Assembly (NCBI GenBank): GCA_902555585.1
Contig: CACDSY010000001.1
Location: 186,001-250,000, forward strand
Source: an uncultured Pelagibacteraceae bacterium
Lineage (GTDB): Bacteria; Pseudomonadota; Alphaproteobacteria; Pelagibacterales; Pelagibacteraceae
Length of the DNA stretch: 64,000 nucleotides
Reading direction: 5' to 3'
The notes under the pieces were generated by a model. It was not told where the DNA came from. It searched no databases and saw only the letters and a list, made by a program, of their open reading frames with translations. The position numbers and the translations under genes were made by a program. This document shows positions 8,201 through 17,186 of this stretch, one piece after another. The stretch's first letter is position 1. Each line of letters opens with the position of its first letter.

Positions 8201-8823
8201 GGGTAATCTATTTCAGCATCTTTATTTAATACTTTAAATCCTTTAATCACCGCGGGACGTTTAGCTATATCAACATACCACCTTGATAAACTTTTAAAGT
8301 TTTCTAATCCTATGTCATGTCTTTTATGTCTAGCAATCCAAGACCACGTTGCGATATCTGCAATTGAATACTCTTTACCTGCTAAATAATCACTCGCGGC
8401 AAGCCTCGCTTCTAAATCTTCATAAAGTTTTCTAGTAATCTTAAAATATCTTTCTTCTCCCCACTCACTTTTGCCTTGATGATAAAAGTGAAATTGATGA
8501 TGTTGTCCAATCATTGGACCGATTAAACCCATTTGAGCCATTAACCATTGATTTATCTCTAACCTATTATCTTCAGGATAAAACATATTACTTTTTTCAC
8601 CAAGATACATCAGTATCGCTCCAGACTCGAAAATCGACTTATTATTTTCGAGATCTTTGATAACTGGAATTTTATTAAATGGACTAATTTTTTTAAATTC
8701 TTGCTTATGTTGTTCTCCTTCACTCAGGTTGACTTTTGTTATTTTATACTCAAAGTTTATCTCCTCAAGCATAATACTAATTTTCCAACCATTTGGTGTA
8801 TCAGCAGTAAATAGTTCTATCAC
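8197..8823 (-). CDS. Glutathione S-transferase, Nu class / YfcG-like
   Basis: The protein has 208 residues. The N-terminal thioredoxin-like domain begins IELFTADTPNGWKISIMLEE, matching the TPNG(W)K..IMLEE signature of YfcG/Ure2p-like enzymes, which act mainly as glutathione-dependent disulfide reductases. The glutathione-binding ESGAIL (about residues 65-70) and the C-terminal helical block YSIADIATWSW are present. The only start that fits is GTG at 8823, overlapping the stop of the ferredoxin-NADP reductase gene (TAGTG), so it is the last gene of a ferredoxin - reductase - GST operon, consistent with a thiol/redox role. Its stop interlocks with that of dksA (TTAG). Confidence 0.85.
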   Translation of the reverse strand: MIELFTADTPNGWKISIMLEEINFEYKITKVNLSEGEQHKQEFKKISPFNKIPVIKDLENNKSIFESGAILMYLGEKSNMFYPEDNRLEINQWLMAQMGLIGPMIGQHHQFHFYHQGKSEWGEERYFKITRKLYEDLEARLAASDYLAGKEYSIADIATWSWIARHKRHDIGLENFKSLSRWYVDIAKRPAVIKGFKVLNKDAEIDYP

Positions 8824-9836
8824 TACTTTAAACCCAATCTATCTTTGATGGTATTGGATGCTGTTGTAAATTCAAATCTATATTTTTCGTTAGGTCTTGC
8901 ATACTTGAAACACCCTCTGGCAGCTAAAGCACCTTCATGAAAACCTGATAGGATCAATTTAAGTTTTCCTGGATAAGTACATATATCGCCAATAGCAAAT
9001 ATACCTTTCTTATTAGTTTCAAAGTTTTCAGTATTAACTGGGATTGTTTTTTTATCTAAATTAAGACCCCACTCAGCTATTGGTCCAAGTTGCATTATTA
9101 AACCAAAGAAACCCAAAACGTAATCAGCTTTTAATGTTTTGCTCTCACCATCTTCACTTTTAATTTCAACTTCCTCAAGAGAACCATTGCCTTTAACATC
9201 TTTAATTGAATATTTTGTAAATAAATTTATGATTTTCTTTTCACTAAGTTCTTTAATTTTTTGAACACTCGCAGGGGCACCCCTAAATTCATCTCTTCGA
9301 TGTATAAGTGAAACTTTGGAATTATTCGACAATTCAATTGCCCAATCTAGTGCGCTATCTCCACCACCAAAAATAGCAACTGACTTATCTTTGAAAATTT
9401 TTTTATCTTTAATAGAATATAAGACAGTTGTTCCATCAAATTTTTCTGCACTTTTTGTTGGGAACTTTCTAGGTTCAAAAGATCCTACCCCCCCTGCTAT
9501 TACAACATTAGGTGTATTAAATTCTTTTCCATTTATTGTTTTTACTATCCAATTTTGATTTTCATTTTTAAGTTCTTGAACTCTATCATTTAAATGAAAG
9601 CTAAAGTTAAATGGTTTTAATTGTTTTATTAAATTATTTGTAAGTTCTTCTCCTGTGCATTCTGGAATAGCAGGAATATCATAAATTGGTTTATCTGGAT
9701 AAAGTTCTATACATTGTCCACCAATTTTATCGAGGTTATCAACTATTTCGCATTTCAAACCAATGATACCTAATTGATGAGCGCAAAATAATCCTGTTGG
9801 ACCTGCACCAACTATAACTACATCTGTTTTTATCAT
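8823..9836 (-). CDS. Ferredoxin-NADP(+) reductase, thioredoxin reductase-like type
   Basis: The protein has 337 residues. It has two Rossmann motifs: VGAGPTGLFC at the N terminus for FAD and FGGGDSALDWA (about residues 155-165) for NADPH, plus a C-terminal FAIGDICTYPGKLKL block. The redox-active CxxC of true thioredoxin reductases is absent, which places it in the YumC-type ferredoxin/flavodoxin reductase group. It sits immediately after a 2Fe-2S ferredoxin gene (TAATG overlap), its expected partner. The pair would shuttle electrons between NADPH and ferredoxin in the cytoplasm. Proximity to the proteorhodopsin gene suggests, but does not prove, a link to light-driven energy metabolism. Confidence 0.85.
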   Translation of the reverse strand: MIKTDVVIVGAGPTGLFCAHQLGIIGLKCEIVDNLDKIGGQCIELYPDKPIYDIPAIPECTGEELTNNLIKQLKPFNFSFHLNDRVQELKNENQNWIVKTINGKEFNTPNVVIAGGVGSFEPRKFPTKSAEKFDGTTVLYSIKDKKIFKDKSVAIFGGGDSALDWAIELSNNSKVSLIHRRDEFRGAPASVQKIKELSEKKIINLFTKYSIKDVKGNGSLEEVEIKSEDGESKTLKADYVLGFFGLIMQLGPIAEWGLNLDKKTIPVNTENFETNKKGIFAIGDICTYPGKLKLILSGFHEGALAARGCFKYARPNEKYRFEFTTASNTIKDRLGLK

Positions 9837-10156
9837 TAAACTTGTTTCTCCGGCATATAAACAGTCAGACCATCCAATTCATCTGAAACCATAATTTGAC
9901 AACTTAATCTACTGTTTGATTTAGGTTCGTGCGCCTGATCCAGCATATCATCTTCGCCCATTTCTTTCTTGGGTAATTTGTCATACCAATCCTCTTTGAC
10001 ATAAACATGACACGTGGCGCAGGACATGCTTCCTCCACAATCTGCATCAATACCAGGAATATCATTTTGAACAGCACCTTCCATCACTGTAAGCCCATTT
10101 TGGACCTCAGCTAAATGCTCTTTTCCGTTATGTTCAATGTATTTGATTTTAGCCAT
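9836..10156 (-). CDS. 2Fe-2S ferredoxin, adrenodoxin type
   Basis: The protein has 106 residues starting at [11 protein letters not shown]. Cluster ligands are seen as [10 protein letters not shown] (C-x5-C-x2-C, about residues 42-51) and a fourth Cys in RLSCQIMV near the C terminus, the arrangement of adrenodoxin/Fdx-type ferredoxins. A 14-residue upstream extension to 10198 would run into the terminator hairpin of the rhodopsin gene and is rejected. It overlaps the reductase gene downstream by one base. It probably carries electrons to or from that reductase. With a terminator just upstream, it may depend on read-through from the rhodopsin promoter or on its own weak promoter. Confidence 0.9.
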   Translation of the reverse strand: MAKIKYIEHNGKEHLAEVQNGLTVMEGAVQNDIPGIDADCGGSMSCATCHVYVKEDWYDKLPKKEMGEDDMLDQAHEPKSNSRLSCQIMVSDELDGLTVYMPEKQV

Positions 10157-10173
10157 TACTTTTATATAAGCAC

Positions 10174-10213
10174 AAAAAAAAATAGGGCAAGTAATCAAAC
10201 TTGCCCTATTTTT
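10174..10213 (-). terminator. Intrinsic terminator after proteorhodopsin
   Basis: An 11-bp perfect stem, AATAGGGCAAG (10181-10191) with CTTGCCCTATT (10200-10210), loop TAATCAAA, extended by A:T pairs. On the minus strand it is followed by at least seven uridines, making a textbook terminator 22 bases after the rhodopsin stop. The flanking A and T runs also give it terminator shape on the plus strand. It lies just before the ferredoxin start at 10156. Confidence 0.85.
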
Positions 10214-10234
10214 ATATATCGTAACTAATTGTTA

Positions 10235-10999
10235 CTAAGCTCTTCTTGTAGAGTTAGAAACTGCACAAGACCAGATAATTAAACCAAATGCGATTTTATT
10301 AACAAAGTCTGCTAAGTTATAGATAACGTTTAACGCGTTACCATCTATTCCACCTGTTAGGTAACCAAAAATGTAACCTAATGGGTAAATAGCCCAACCT
10401 ACAGTAACAATCATTCTTAAAGCTCCAAATGCAGTTACTAAAGATTTATTTCCAGATTTAGCAGCAACTTTTCCTGCTTCTCCTGAAAAGATTTCATAAA
10501 GAATGTAAATCCATCCAGCCATACCAATTATAAAACCTAGTGTAGCGTTAATGAATCCAGCTTCTCCAAGATATCCACCAATTAACATAACTAGTGAACC
10601 AATTAAGATTCTCCAGAATATATTTGTGTCAACTTTTCGTACTGCTGAAAGAATTAAGTAAAATTCTACTAGCTGTAGTGGCACAGTAATTAGCCAGTCA
10701 ATGTATCTGTAAACAGTTGGCGTATCACCTGTCTCGATCCATACTGCTCTCATATACATATAGTGAATAAATGCTATACCTGTTACTAATCCAGCTACGT
10801 TTACTGATTTTCTCCATTGAGAACTGACATTTGCCTGTTCCATAAAGAAAAATGCTGTAGCTGCTAACATACCCATTGATATTAACCAAAACGAAATACC
10901 TACGAAATCATCAGTGGCTAAAAAGGCAGTTGCTGCGTTAGCTGCTGTAGTTGCTCCAAAAAGCACTGCCGCTAATGCTAACATTTTCATTGTCTTCAT
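10235..10999 (-). CDS. Proteorhodopsin, light-driven proton pump, blue-absorbing type
   Basis: The protein has 254 residues: a cleavable signal peptide (about residues 1-22), then seven membrane helices. Key residues in proteorhodopsin numbering are all found at a constant offset of four: His75 (H79), proton acceptor Asp97 (D101), Thr101 (T105), proton donor Glu108 (E112) and the retinal Schiff-base lysine 231 (K235 in DFVNKIAFG). Position 105 is Gln (Q109), the residue associated with blue absorption. The ATG at 10999 is chosen because AGGGAG lies 6 bases upstream; the in-frame ATG at 11014 would put this ribosome site inside the gene. Two palindromes lie upstream and a strong terminator downstream. 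It should pump protons outward in light. Confidence 0.97.
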   Translation of the reverse strand: MKTMKMLALAAVLFGATTAANAATAFLATDDFVGISFWLISMGMLAATAFFFMEQANVSSQWRKSVNVAGLVTGIAFIHYMYMRAVWIETGDTPTVYRYIDWLITVPLQLVEFYLILSAVRKVDTNIFWRILIGSLVMLIGGYLGEAGFINATLGFIIGMAGWIYILYEIFSGEAGKVAAKSGNKSLVTAFGALRMIVTVGWAIYPLGYIFGYLTGGIDGNALNVIYNLADFVNKIAFGLIIWSCAVSNSTRRA

Positions 11000-11032
11000 A
11001 AAAAACTCCCTCATAGTTAGTTTTTTTTTTAT

Positions 11033-11073
11033 TAGTTTAAATTTAAACTACAGACTAATCTAATAATTAGTCT
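11033..11073. promoter_or_regulatory. Two palindromes upstream of proteorhodopsin
   Basis: A perfect 18-bp palindrome TAGTTTAAATTTAAACTA (11033-11050) is followed one base later by an 8-bp inverted repeat AGACTAAT - 6 bases - ATTAGTCT (11052-11073). Both lie 34-74 bases upstream of the rhodopsin start. They could be operators for a dimeric regulator or hairpins in the leader RNA. The whole divergent gap 11000-11216 holds no ORF; a TTGACA at 11120-11125 on the plus strand has no convincing partner for prpE. Confidence 0.5.
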
Positions 11074-11216
11074 AAAGTTAGGGTTAGATAGCAAATTAAT
11101 TTAGTTAATTGAAGAGTTTTTGACATCTAAAAAGTATTGATTTTACTTACTTTATAAAATTAAATACAACCTATTACATAAAATCATTATAAAAGTGAGT
11201 CAAATAACAAATCACT

Positions 11217-13115
11217 ATGGCAGATAGTTTTAATAAAATTTATCAAGAATCTATTCAAAATCCTGAGGAATTTTGGAAAAATGTATCTGATGATGTTTTC
11301 TGGTTTAAAAAGCCTACAAAGATTTTAAACAAATCTAACCCACCATTTTATAAATGGTTTGAAGATGGTGTTACAAACACCTGTTACAATGCTGTCGATA
11401 CTCATATTGATAATGGTAATGGTGATAAGACTGCTTTAATTTATGACAGTCCTATAACAAATAGTAAAGCAAAGTTTACATATAATGAATTAAGAGATAA
11501 AATTTCAAAATTTGCTGGAGCCTTGGATAATCAAGGCGTCAAAAAAGGTGACAGAGTAATTATTTATATGCCAATGATACCTGAAGCAGTTGTAGCGATG
11601 CTGGCATGTGGAAGAATTGGTGCAATACACTCAGTTGTCTTTGGTGGATTTGCTTCAAATGAACTAGCTAGTAGAATTGATGACAGTAAAGCAAAAATTT
11701 TAATCACAGCTTCTTGTGGATTTGAACCTGGAAGAACCGTTGAGTACAAGCCTCTGGTTGATGGAGCATTGAAACTTGCAAAACATAATGTTGAAAAAGT
11801 AATTTACTTTCAAAGAAAAGATCATGAAGTAAAACTTAACTCTCCACTTGAGATCAGCTGGAAGGAAGTACTTGTTAACGCCAAAAATAAAGATTGTGTT
11901 GAGATTGGAGCAAATGATTTTGCATACATTTTATACACATCTGGAACTACAGGTATTCCAAAGGGTATTGTAAGAGATGTCGGGGGCCATATCGTAGCTC
12001 TTAAATGGACTATGAAAAATATTTACAATATTGATGAAAATGATGTGTGGTGGTCAGCTAGTGATATTGGTTGGATTGTAGGGCATTCATATATTGTTTA
12101 CGCTCCGTTATTCAAAGGATGTACCACAGTTTTATTTGAAGGAAAACCAGTCGGGACTCCAGATGCAGGTGTATTTTGGAGAATAATTTCAGAATATAAG
12201 ATTAAATCTTTATTCACTGCTCCAACGGCATTTAGAGCTATTAAAAAAGAAGATCCAGATGGAAAGTTTTTCTCTAAGTATGATTTAAGTTCATTCGAGT
12301 CTTTATTTTTAGCTGGAGAAAGAGCTGATCCAGACACAATTAAATGGGCTGAAAATCTTTTAGATGTTCCTGTGATAGATCACTGGTGGCAAACTGAAAC
12401 TAGTTGGGCAATAAGTTCAAATTGCACTGGAATTGAAATGCAAAAAACTAAATATGGTTCTGCATGTAAAGCAGTTCCTGGATATGATGTAAAAATAATT
12501 AAACCAGATTATTCAATCGCAAAACCTAACGAAATGGGTGACATAGTTGTTAAATTACCTTTGCCTCCAGGTACATTTCCCACACTTTGGAATGCTGATA
12601 AGAGATATGAAGAAAATTATATGACTAATTATAACGGTTATTATCAAACTTATGATGCAGGACATATTGATGAAGATGGATACATATGGATTATGTCACG
12701 AACCGATGACATAATTAATGTTGCTGGTCATAGATTATCGACAGGAGCTATTGAAGAGGTATTATCTGATCATCAATCAGTTGCTGAGTGTGCTGTTCTT
12801 GGCATTGCTGATAAATTAAAAGGACAATTACCAATTGGTTTAGTTGTTTTAAAATCTGGTGTTGAAAAAGATAACGAAACTATTTCAAAAGAATGTATTC
12901 AAATGGTTAGAGATAAAATTGGACCAGTTGCTGCATTTAAAGTTGTAATTGTTATAAAAAGATTACCAAAAACAAGATCAGGAAAAATATTAAGAGGAAC
13001 TATTCGTAAAATTGCCGACAAGGAAGATTACAAAATGCCAGCAACAATTGACGATCCAGCAATTTTAGATGAGATTACTCAAAGTTTAATAGAAAATAAA
13101 ATTCTTACCGTATAA
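11217..13115 (+). CDS. prpE: Propionyl/acetyl-CoA synthetase, AMP-forming
   Basis: The protein has 632 residues, the usual length for the Acs/PrpE family. Visible motifs are YTSGTTGIPKG (AMP-binding P-loop), ASDIGWIVGHSYIVY, DHWWQTETSWAI, the adenylate-binding YQTYDAGHIDEDGYI region, and the C-terminal PKTRSGKILR with the catalytic lysine that is often regulated by acetylation. The HWWQTETSW form and the VRDVGGH segment after the P-loop are more like PrpE/ACSS3 than AcsA, so propionate (or short acids) is the more likely substrate, giving acyl-CoA, AMP and PPi. It is divergent from proteorhodopsin with a 217-base gap and has no operon partner. Confidence 0.85.
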   Translation: MADSFNKIYQESIQNPEEFWKNVSDDVFWFKKPTKILNKSNPPFYKWFEDGVTNTCYNAVDTHIDNGNGDKTALIYDSPITNSKAKFTYNELRDKISKFAGALDNQGVKKGDRVIIYMPMIPEAVVAMLACGRIGAIHSVVFGGFASNELASRIDDSKAKILITASCGFEPGRTVEYKPLVDGALKLAKHNVEKVIYFQRKDHEVKLNSPLEISWKEVLVNAKNKDCVEIGANDFAYILYTSGTTGIPKGIVRDVGGHIVALKWTMKNIYNIDENDVWWSASDIGWIVGHSYIVYAPLFKGCTTVLFEGKPVGTPDAGVFWRIISEYKIKSLFTAPTAFRAIKKEDPDGKFFSKYDLSSFESLFLAGERADPDTIKWAENLLDVPVIDHWWQTETSWAISSNCTGIEMQKTKYGSACKAVPGYDVKIIKPDYSIAKPNEMGDIVVKLPLPPGTFPTLWNADKRYEENYMTNYNGYYQTYDAGHIDEDGYIWIMSRTDDIINVAGHRLSTGAIEEVLSDHQSVAECAVLGIADKLKGQLPIGLVVLKSGVEKDNETISKECIQMVRDKIGPVAAFKVVIVIKRLPKTRSGKILRGTIRKIADKEDYKMPATIDDPAILDEITQSLIENKILTV

Positions 13116-13121
13116 ATTAGA

Positions 13122-14432
13122 TTAATTGTTGAACTTGATGGGCTTACCTGATGCTTCTCCAAGTATTTCTCCATCTTTCATTTTAATCTCTCCATTTATA
13201 ATTGTATAAACCGGAGTCCCTTTAAATTTATATCCATCAAAAGGTGACCAACCGCACTTACTCTCTATTTTTTCATTTTTGATTTCTATAATTTTGTTCA
13301 TATCCACAATTGTAAAGTCTGCATCATAGTCTTCCTTTATATATCCCTTGCCTATAATACCAAAAATTTTCACTGGATTTTCACAGACAAGGTTCATTAA
13401 TTGAACTAAAGTTAGTTTTCCATCATTTACATGGTTCAACATCACAGGTAATAAAGTCTGTACACCAGGCATTCCTGAGGGAGTATCTGGATATTCTTTG
13501 TCTTTATTTACTTTTAGATGAGGAGCGTGATCCGAACCAATAGTATCGTTATAATTATTTCTTACAGCATACCATAGTCTATCGTAATGACTTTTTTCTC
13601 TAATTGGTGGATTCATTTGAGCATAAGTTCCGAGTTTATCGTAACAATCAGGAGCAAACATTGTTAAATGTTGAGGAGTAATTTCAAAAGTTATGTCTCC
13701 CTTATTCTGGGATAAAAAATCTATCTCCTGTTTTGTCGTAATATGAAGTATGTGAGCTTTTTTTCCTAGTCTTTTTGCAATTTTAACAATTTTTCTAGTT
13801 GAGGAAATCGCACATTCTTCATCTCTCCATATTGGATGAGAATGAACATTACCTTTTTCTCTTAGTTTCTTTCTAAGATTTAAAATATCCTCATCTTCTG
13901 AATGAACTGCAACAATTTTAGAAGTGCTTTCAAATACTTTTTCAATGTCTTCTTCTTTATGAACTAGCAAAGTTCCTGTAGACGAACCTGCAAATAATTT
14001 AACACCACAACATCCATCTAAATCTTTCAAATCAGCCAATTCGCCTTGGTTGTTGGGAGTTGCTCCAAAATAAAATGCGTGATTACAGTACATTCTGTTT
14101 TTCGCTAAGTCTATTTTTTTTTGAAACTCTGCTTTATTTGTAGTTGCAGGATTAGTGTTTGGCATTTCAAATACTGAAGTAATACCTCCAACTATTGCCG
14201 CTCTACTTCCTGAAGCTAAATCCTCTGTATCTGTTGAACCTGGCTCTCTAAAATGAGTTTGAGTATCAATGCAACCAGGAAGAACAGTAAGTCCACTTAC
14301 ATCAATTGATTGACTTGCGTCTTCATTTAACTTTCCAATTTTTACGATTTTGCTATTTTGAATACCTATATCAACATCTTTGAGATTTTTATCTATATAG
14401 CACTTTCCATTTTTAATTATAAGGTCTAACAT
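13122..14432 (-). CDS. pyrC: Dihydroorotase, class I
   Basis: The protein has 436 residues in the amidohydrolase fold. The pattern DTQTHFREPG (about residues 56-65) replaces the usual DxHxHxREPG, so the first metal histidine is a glutamine, a form I recall from other alphaproteobacterial dihydroorotases. Other active-site residues are visible: the lysine in GVKLFAGSSTG, His in AVHSEDE, His in HILHITT and Asp in GSDHAPH. It would close carbamoyl-aspartate to dihydroorotate in pyrimidine synthesis; carAB for the preceding substrate is elsewhere in this window. It is convergent with prpE (6-base gap) and divergent from ygfZ. Confidence 0.85.
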   Translation of the reverse strand: MLDLIIKNGKCYIDKNLKDVDIGIQNSKIVKIGKLNEDASQSIDVSGLTVLPGCIDTQTHFREPGSTDTEDLASGSRAAIVGGITSVFEMPNTNPATTNKAEFQKKIDLAKNRMYCNHAFYFGATPNNQGELADLKDLDGCCGVKLFAGSSTGTLLVHKEEDIEKVFESTSKIVAVHSEDEDILNLRKKLREKGNVHSHPIWRDEECAISSTRKIVKIAKRLGKKAHILHITTKQEIDFLSQNKGDITFEITPQHLTMFAPDCYDKLGTYAQMNPPIREKSHYDRLWYAVRNNYNDTIGSDHAPHLKVNKDKEYPDTPSGMPGVQTLLPVMLNHVNDGKLTLVQLMNLVCENPVKIFGIIGKGYIKEDYDADFTIVDMNKIIEIKNEKIESKCGWSPFDGYKFKGTPVYTIINGEIKMKDGEILGEASGKPIKFNN

Positions 14433-14474
14433 TTATAAAAAAAGTACTTATATCATTTGTTATAATATTACAAT

Positions 14475-15356
14475 ATGAACAAAAATAATGTTTACATACT
14501 AGAAGATAGAGGTCTTCTTTATATCAACGGAGACGATGCTAAAGAGTTTTTACAAAATATAATCACCAACAATATTGAAAATGTATCAGAGAACAGAAGT
14601 TGTTTTTCAGCTCTTCTAACGCCTCAAGGAAAATATCTTTATGATTTTATAATTATAAAACACAAATCTGGTTTTTTTTTGGATTGTGAAAAAAAAACTA
14701 TCGAAAATTTATACAAACAATTAAATTTATATAAATTAAGATCTAAAGTAGAAATACTAAACTTAAGTAATGAGTTTGTTGTTGCTAGTTTAACCAAGGA
14801 AAAATTTTTGGAATTAGAAAATTCTAAAGATGAAGTGGGTTTTACGATTAAATTTAGAGAAGATCCTATTCTTTTAGACCCTAGGTCAGACAAGCTAGGA
14901 GCAAGACTAGTTATTAATTTAGAAAAATTATATCTTTCTATCAAAAAGTTAGAATTAGAGGTTTCAGATGTTGCTGAATATTATAATTATAGCCATAAAT
15001 TAGGTATTGCTCAAATTGATACATATAATTTACAAAATAAAATATTTGGTATTGAATGTAATTTTGAAGAACTCAATGGAATTGATTTTAGAAAAGGATG
15101 TTATGTAGGGCAAGAGAATACGGCAAGAATTAAACTTAAAGATAAACTTAATAAAAGACTTTTTGCAGTAAAAGTTCAAGAAGGTGAAATCACTAGTGAT
15201 GAAATAACATCTGATAATAAAAATATTGGCAAATTATTAATCAATAATGAAAACCCATTTGCTTTACTAAAACTAGAAAACAAAAAATTCAATTTTGATG
15301 TAGATCTAAGATGTGGTGATGCAAAAATAAAGGCCTTAAAACCAAATTGGCTATAA
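14475..15356 (+). CDS. ygfZ: YgfZ/GcvT-like folate-binding protein
   Basis: The protein has 293 residues. The family signature KGCYVGQE (about residues 211-218) contains the conserved cysteine of the YgfZ/IBA57 group. The N-terminal block LEDRGLLYINGDDAKEFLQN and LLTPQGKYLYDF also match. These tetrahydrofolate-dependent proteins support assembly and repair of certain iron-sulfur enzymes. It starts with ATG 42 bases from the divergent pyrC gene. Its stop lies two bases before that of a convergent MazG-like gene. There is no operon partner that would narrow the target enzyme. Confidence 0.85.
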   Translation: MNKNNVYILEDRGLLYINGDDAKEFLQNIITNNIENVSENRSCFSALLTPQGKYLYDFIIIKHKSGFFLDCEKKTIENLYKQLNLYKLRSKVEILNLSNEFVVASLTKEKFLELENSKDEVGFTIKFREDPILLDPRSDKLGARLVINLEKLYLSIKKLELEVSDVAEYYNYSHKLGIAQIDTYNLQNKIFGIECNFEELNGIDFRKGCYVGQENTARIKLKDKLNKRLFAVKVQEGEITSDEITSDNKNIGKLLINNENPFALLKLENKKFNFDVDLRCGDAKIKALKPNWL

Positions 15357-15357
15357 A

Positions 15358-15729
15358 CTATTTTATAAATTTTGATAAATCTGGTTTAAAATAGTCTGGT
15401 CCTTTCATAACTTTTCCAGACTCGTTGAATATTGGTTTTCCATCTTTTCCAAGTTTACTCATATTAGATTTTTGAACTTCCTCAAAACAATTATCCAAAT
15501 TAATACCAAAGGCATGTCCTGCGCCATAAGTGACATACAAAATATCTGTTAATGCATCTGCAACCTCAGTCAAATTTTTTTCTGATATTGCTTGTTTAAG
15601 CTCTTCTAACTCTTCATTAATTAGTGAAATTCTAAGCGTATTAATTTTGTCTGTGCTCAGACTTGATGAATCTTTAACATCTTGATTAAAAGTTTTCATG
15701 AACACACCAACTTTTTCAAAATTTGTCAT
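15358..15729 (-). CDS. MazG-like / PRA-PH-type nucleoside triphosphate pyrophosphohydrolase
   Basis: The protein has 123 residues. The all-alpha NTP pyrophosphatase pattern is seen as EELEEL (ExxE helix, about residues 35-40) and EVADALTDILYV (ExxD helix, about residues 55-66), which bind magnesium. The C terminus (GKVMKGPDYFKPDL) resembles phage and bacterial MazG-like proteins of the PRA-PH superfamily. The likely role is removal of non-canonical or excess NTPs, but the substrate is not predictable. The start is supported by AGGGGT about five bases upstream. It is a single gene, divergent from fumC. Confidence 0.75.
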   Translation of the reverse strand: MTNFEKVGVFMKTFNQDVKDSSSLSTDKINTLRISLINEELEELKQAISEKNLTEVADALTDILYVTYGAGHAFGINLDNCFEEVQKSNMSKLGKDGKPIFNESGKVMKGPDYFKPDLSKFIK

Positions 15730-15797
15730 TTTACCCCTATATGATTTTATAATTTTTTAATGTATAATTGTTTAAATATACTCTCAAAATTAAAACT

Positions 15798-17186
15798 ATG
15801 AAATTCAGAAAAGAATATGACAGCATAGGTTCTATAAACGTGCCTGTGGATAAGTATTGGGGAGCATCTACAGAAAGATCGAAAAAATTCTTTAATATTG
15901 GAGATGTTTTGGTGGGATCAAAGTTAATAAAATCCATAGCAATAATAAAAAAAGCAGCTGCTATTACAAATTATAAGAACAAAGATATTAGTTCAAAAAT
16001 TTATAGATCAATTTTACGTGCTTCTGATGAAGTAATTATGGGCAAATTAGATGATCACTTCCCTCTTAAAGTTTGGCAGACTGGCTCTGGCACTCAAACA
16101 AATATGAACGTCAACGAAGTAATTTCTAATAGAGCTATTGAAATGCTCAAGGGAAAAAAGGGCACAAAAAAACCTGTTCATCCAAACGATCATGTAAATA
16201 AATCTCAATCTACTAACGACGTATTTCCTACAGCAATGCATATAGCAATAGCAATGGAAACCAGGGAAAAACTATTGCCAAGCTTAGTACTGTTAAATAA
16301 AGAATTAAAAAAAAAAATTAAAGAATTTAATAAAATTGTTAAAATAGGAAGAACACATTTGCAAGATGCAACTCCTTTATCTCTCGGCCAAGAGTTTTCA
16401 GGTTATCAATCACAACTTGAAGAATGTATAAAAAGAATAGAACTATCACTTAATGAAATTTATTACTTAGCTCAGGGTGGAACTGCTGTTGGTACTGGTA
16501 TAAATACGAAAAAAAATTTTGATAAAAAAATAGTTAGTGAAATTAAAAAAATAACTAAGTTACCTTTCAAACCAGCTAAAAATAAATTTGCAGCTCTTGC
16601 TGCACATGATGCAATAGTAAATTATTCAGGGACATTGAATACTACAGCAGTGTGTTTGATGAAAGTGGCAAATGATATTCGATTTTTAGGCTCCGGACCT
16701 AGAGCAGGTTACGGAGAATTGATATTACCTGAGAATGAACCTGGATCTTCAATTATGCCTGGTAAGGTAAATCCAACTCAATGTGAGGCTGTTACTATGG
16801 TTTGTGTAAAAGTAATTGGAAACCATAATGGAATTACTATGGCTGGATCACACGGTCATTTCGAACTAAATGTTTTTAAGCCTTTAATAATTCATAATGT
16901 GCTACAATCCATTCAAATTCTCTCAGATAGCACTAAAAGTTTTGCGAAATATTGTATTTCGGGACTTAAAGCTGACAAAAATAGAATTAAACATTTAGTA
17001 GATAATTCTTTAATGCTAGTAACTGCCCTATCTCCTAAAATAGGTTACGATAATGCTGCGAAGATAGCTAAGAATGCACTAAAAAATAAAACTACTCTTA
17101 AAGTTGAGGCAATGAAATCAGGTCTAATAAGCGAAAGAGATTATAATAAAATTGTTGATCCTAATAAAATGATTAAACCTGATTAA
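15798..17186 (+). CDS. fumC: Fumarate hydratase class II
   Basis: The protein has 462 residues starting at [11 protein letters not shown], the conserved N terminus of the family. The catalytic signature [11 protein letters not shown] (about residues 316-326) is intact, as are [18 protein letters not shown] and [10 protein letters not shown]. It converts fumarate to malate in the TCA cycle and needs no iron-sulfur cluster. A perfect TATAAT at 15763-15768 lies 30 bases upstream of this ATG, which argues against the longer frame that starts at TTG 15768. Its stop interlocks with the convergent AsmA-like gene in TTAA. Confidence 0.95.
   Translation: MKFRKEYDSIGSINVPVDKYWGASTERSKKFFNIGDVLVGSKLIKSIAIIKKAAAITNYKNKDISSKIYRSILRASDEVIMGKLDDHFPLKVWQTGSGTQTNMNVNEVISNRAIEMLKGKKGTKKPVHPNDHVNKSQSTNDVFPTAMHIAIAMETREKLLPSLVLLNKELKKKIKEFNKIVKIGRTHLQDATPLSLGQEFSGYQSQLEECIKRIELSLNEIYYLAQGGTAVGTGINTKKNFDKKIVSEIKKITKLPFKPAKNKFAALAAHDAIVNYSGTLNTTAVCLMKVANDIRFLGSGPRAGYGELILPENEPGSSIMPGKVNPTQCEAVTMVCVKVIGNHNGITMAGSHGHFELNVFKPLIIHNVLQSIQILSDSTKSFAKYCISGLKADKNRIKHLVDNSLMLVTALSPKIGYDNAAKIAKNALKNKTTLKVEAMKSGLISERDYNKIVDPNKMIKPD

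Noticed and set aside
10157..10198. Longer ferredoxin start
   Set aside because: The added residues would be encoded by the terminator hairpin of the rhodopsin gene and are unlike any ferredoxin.
11000..11014. Five extra residues on the proteorhodopsin
   Set aside because: The AGGGAG ribosome site for ATG 10999 lies inside this extension.
11120..11160. Promoter for prpE at TTGACA 11120-11125
   Set aside because: No -10 element with acceptable spacing; TATAAA at 11153 is 27 bases away.
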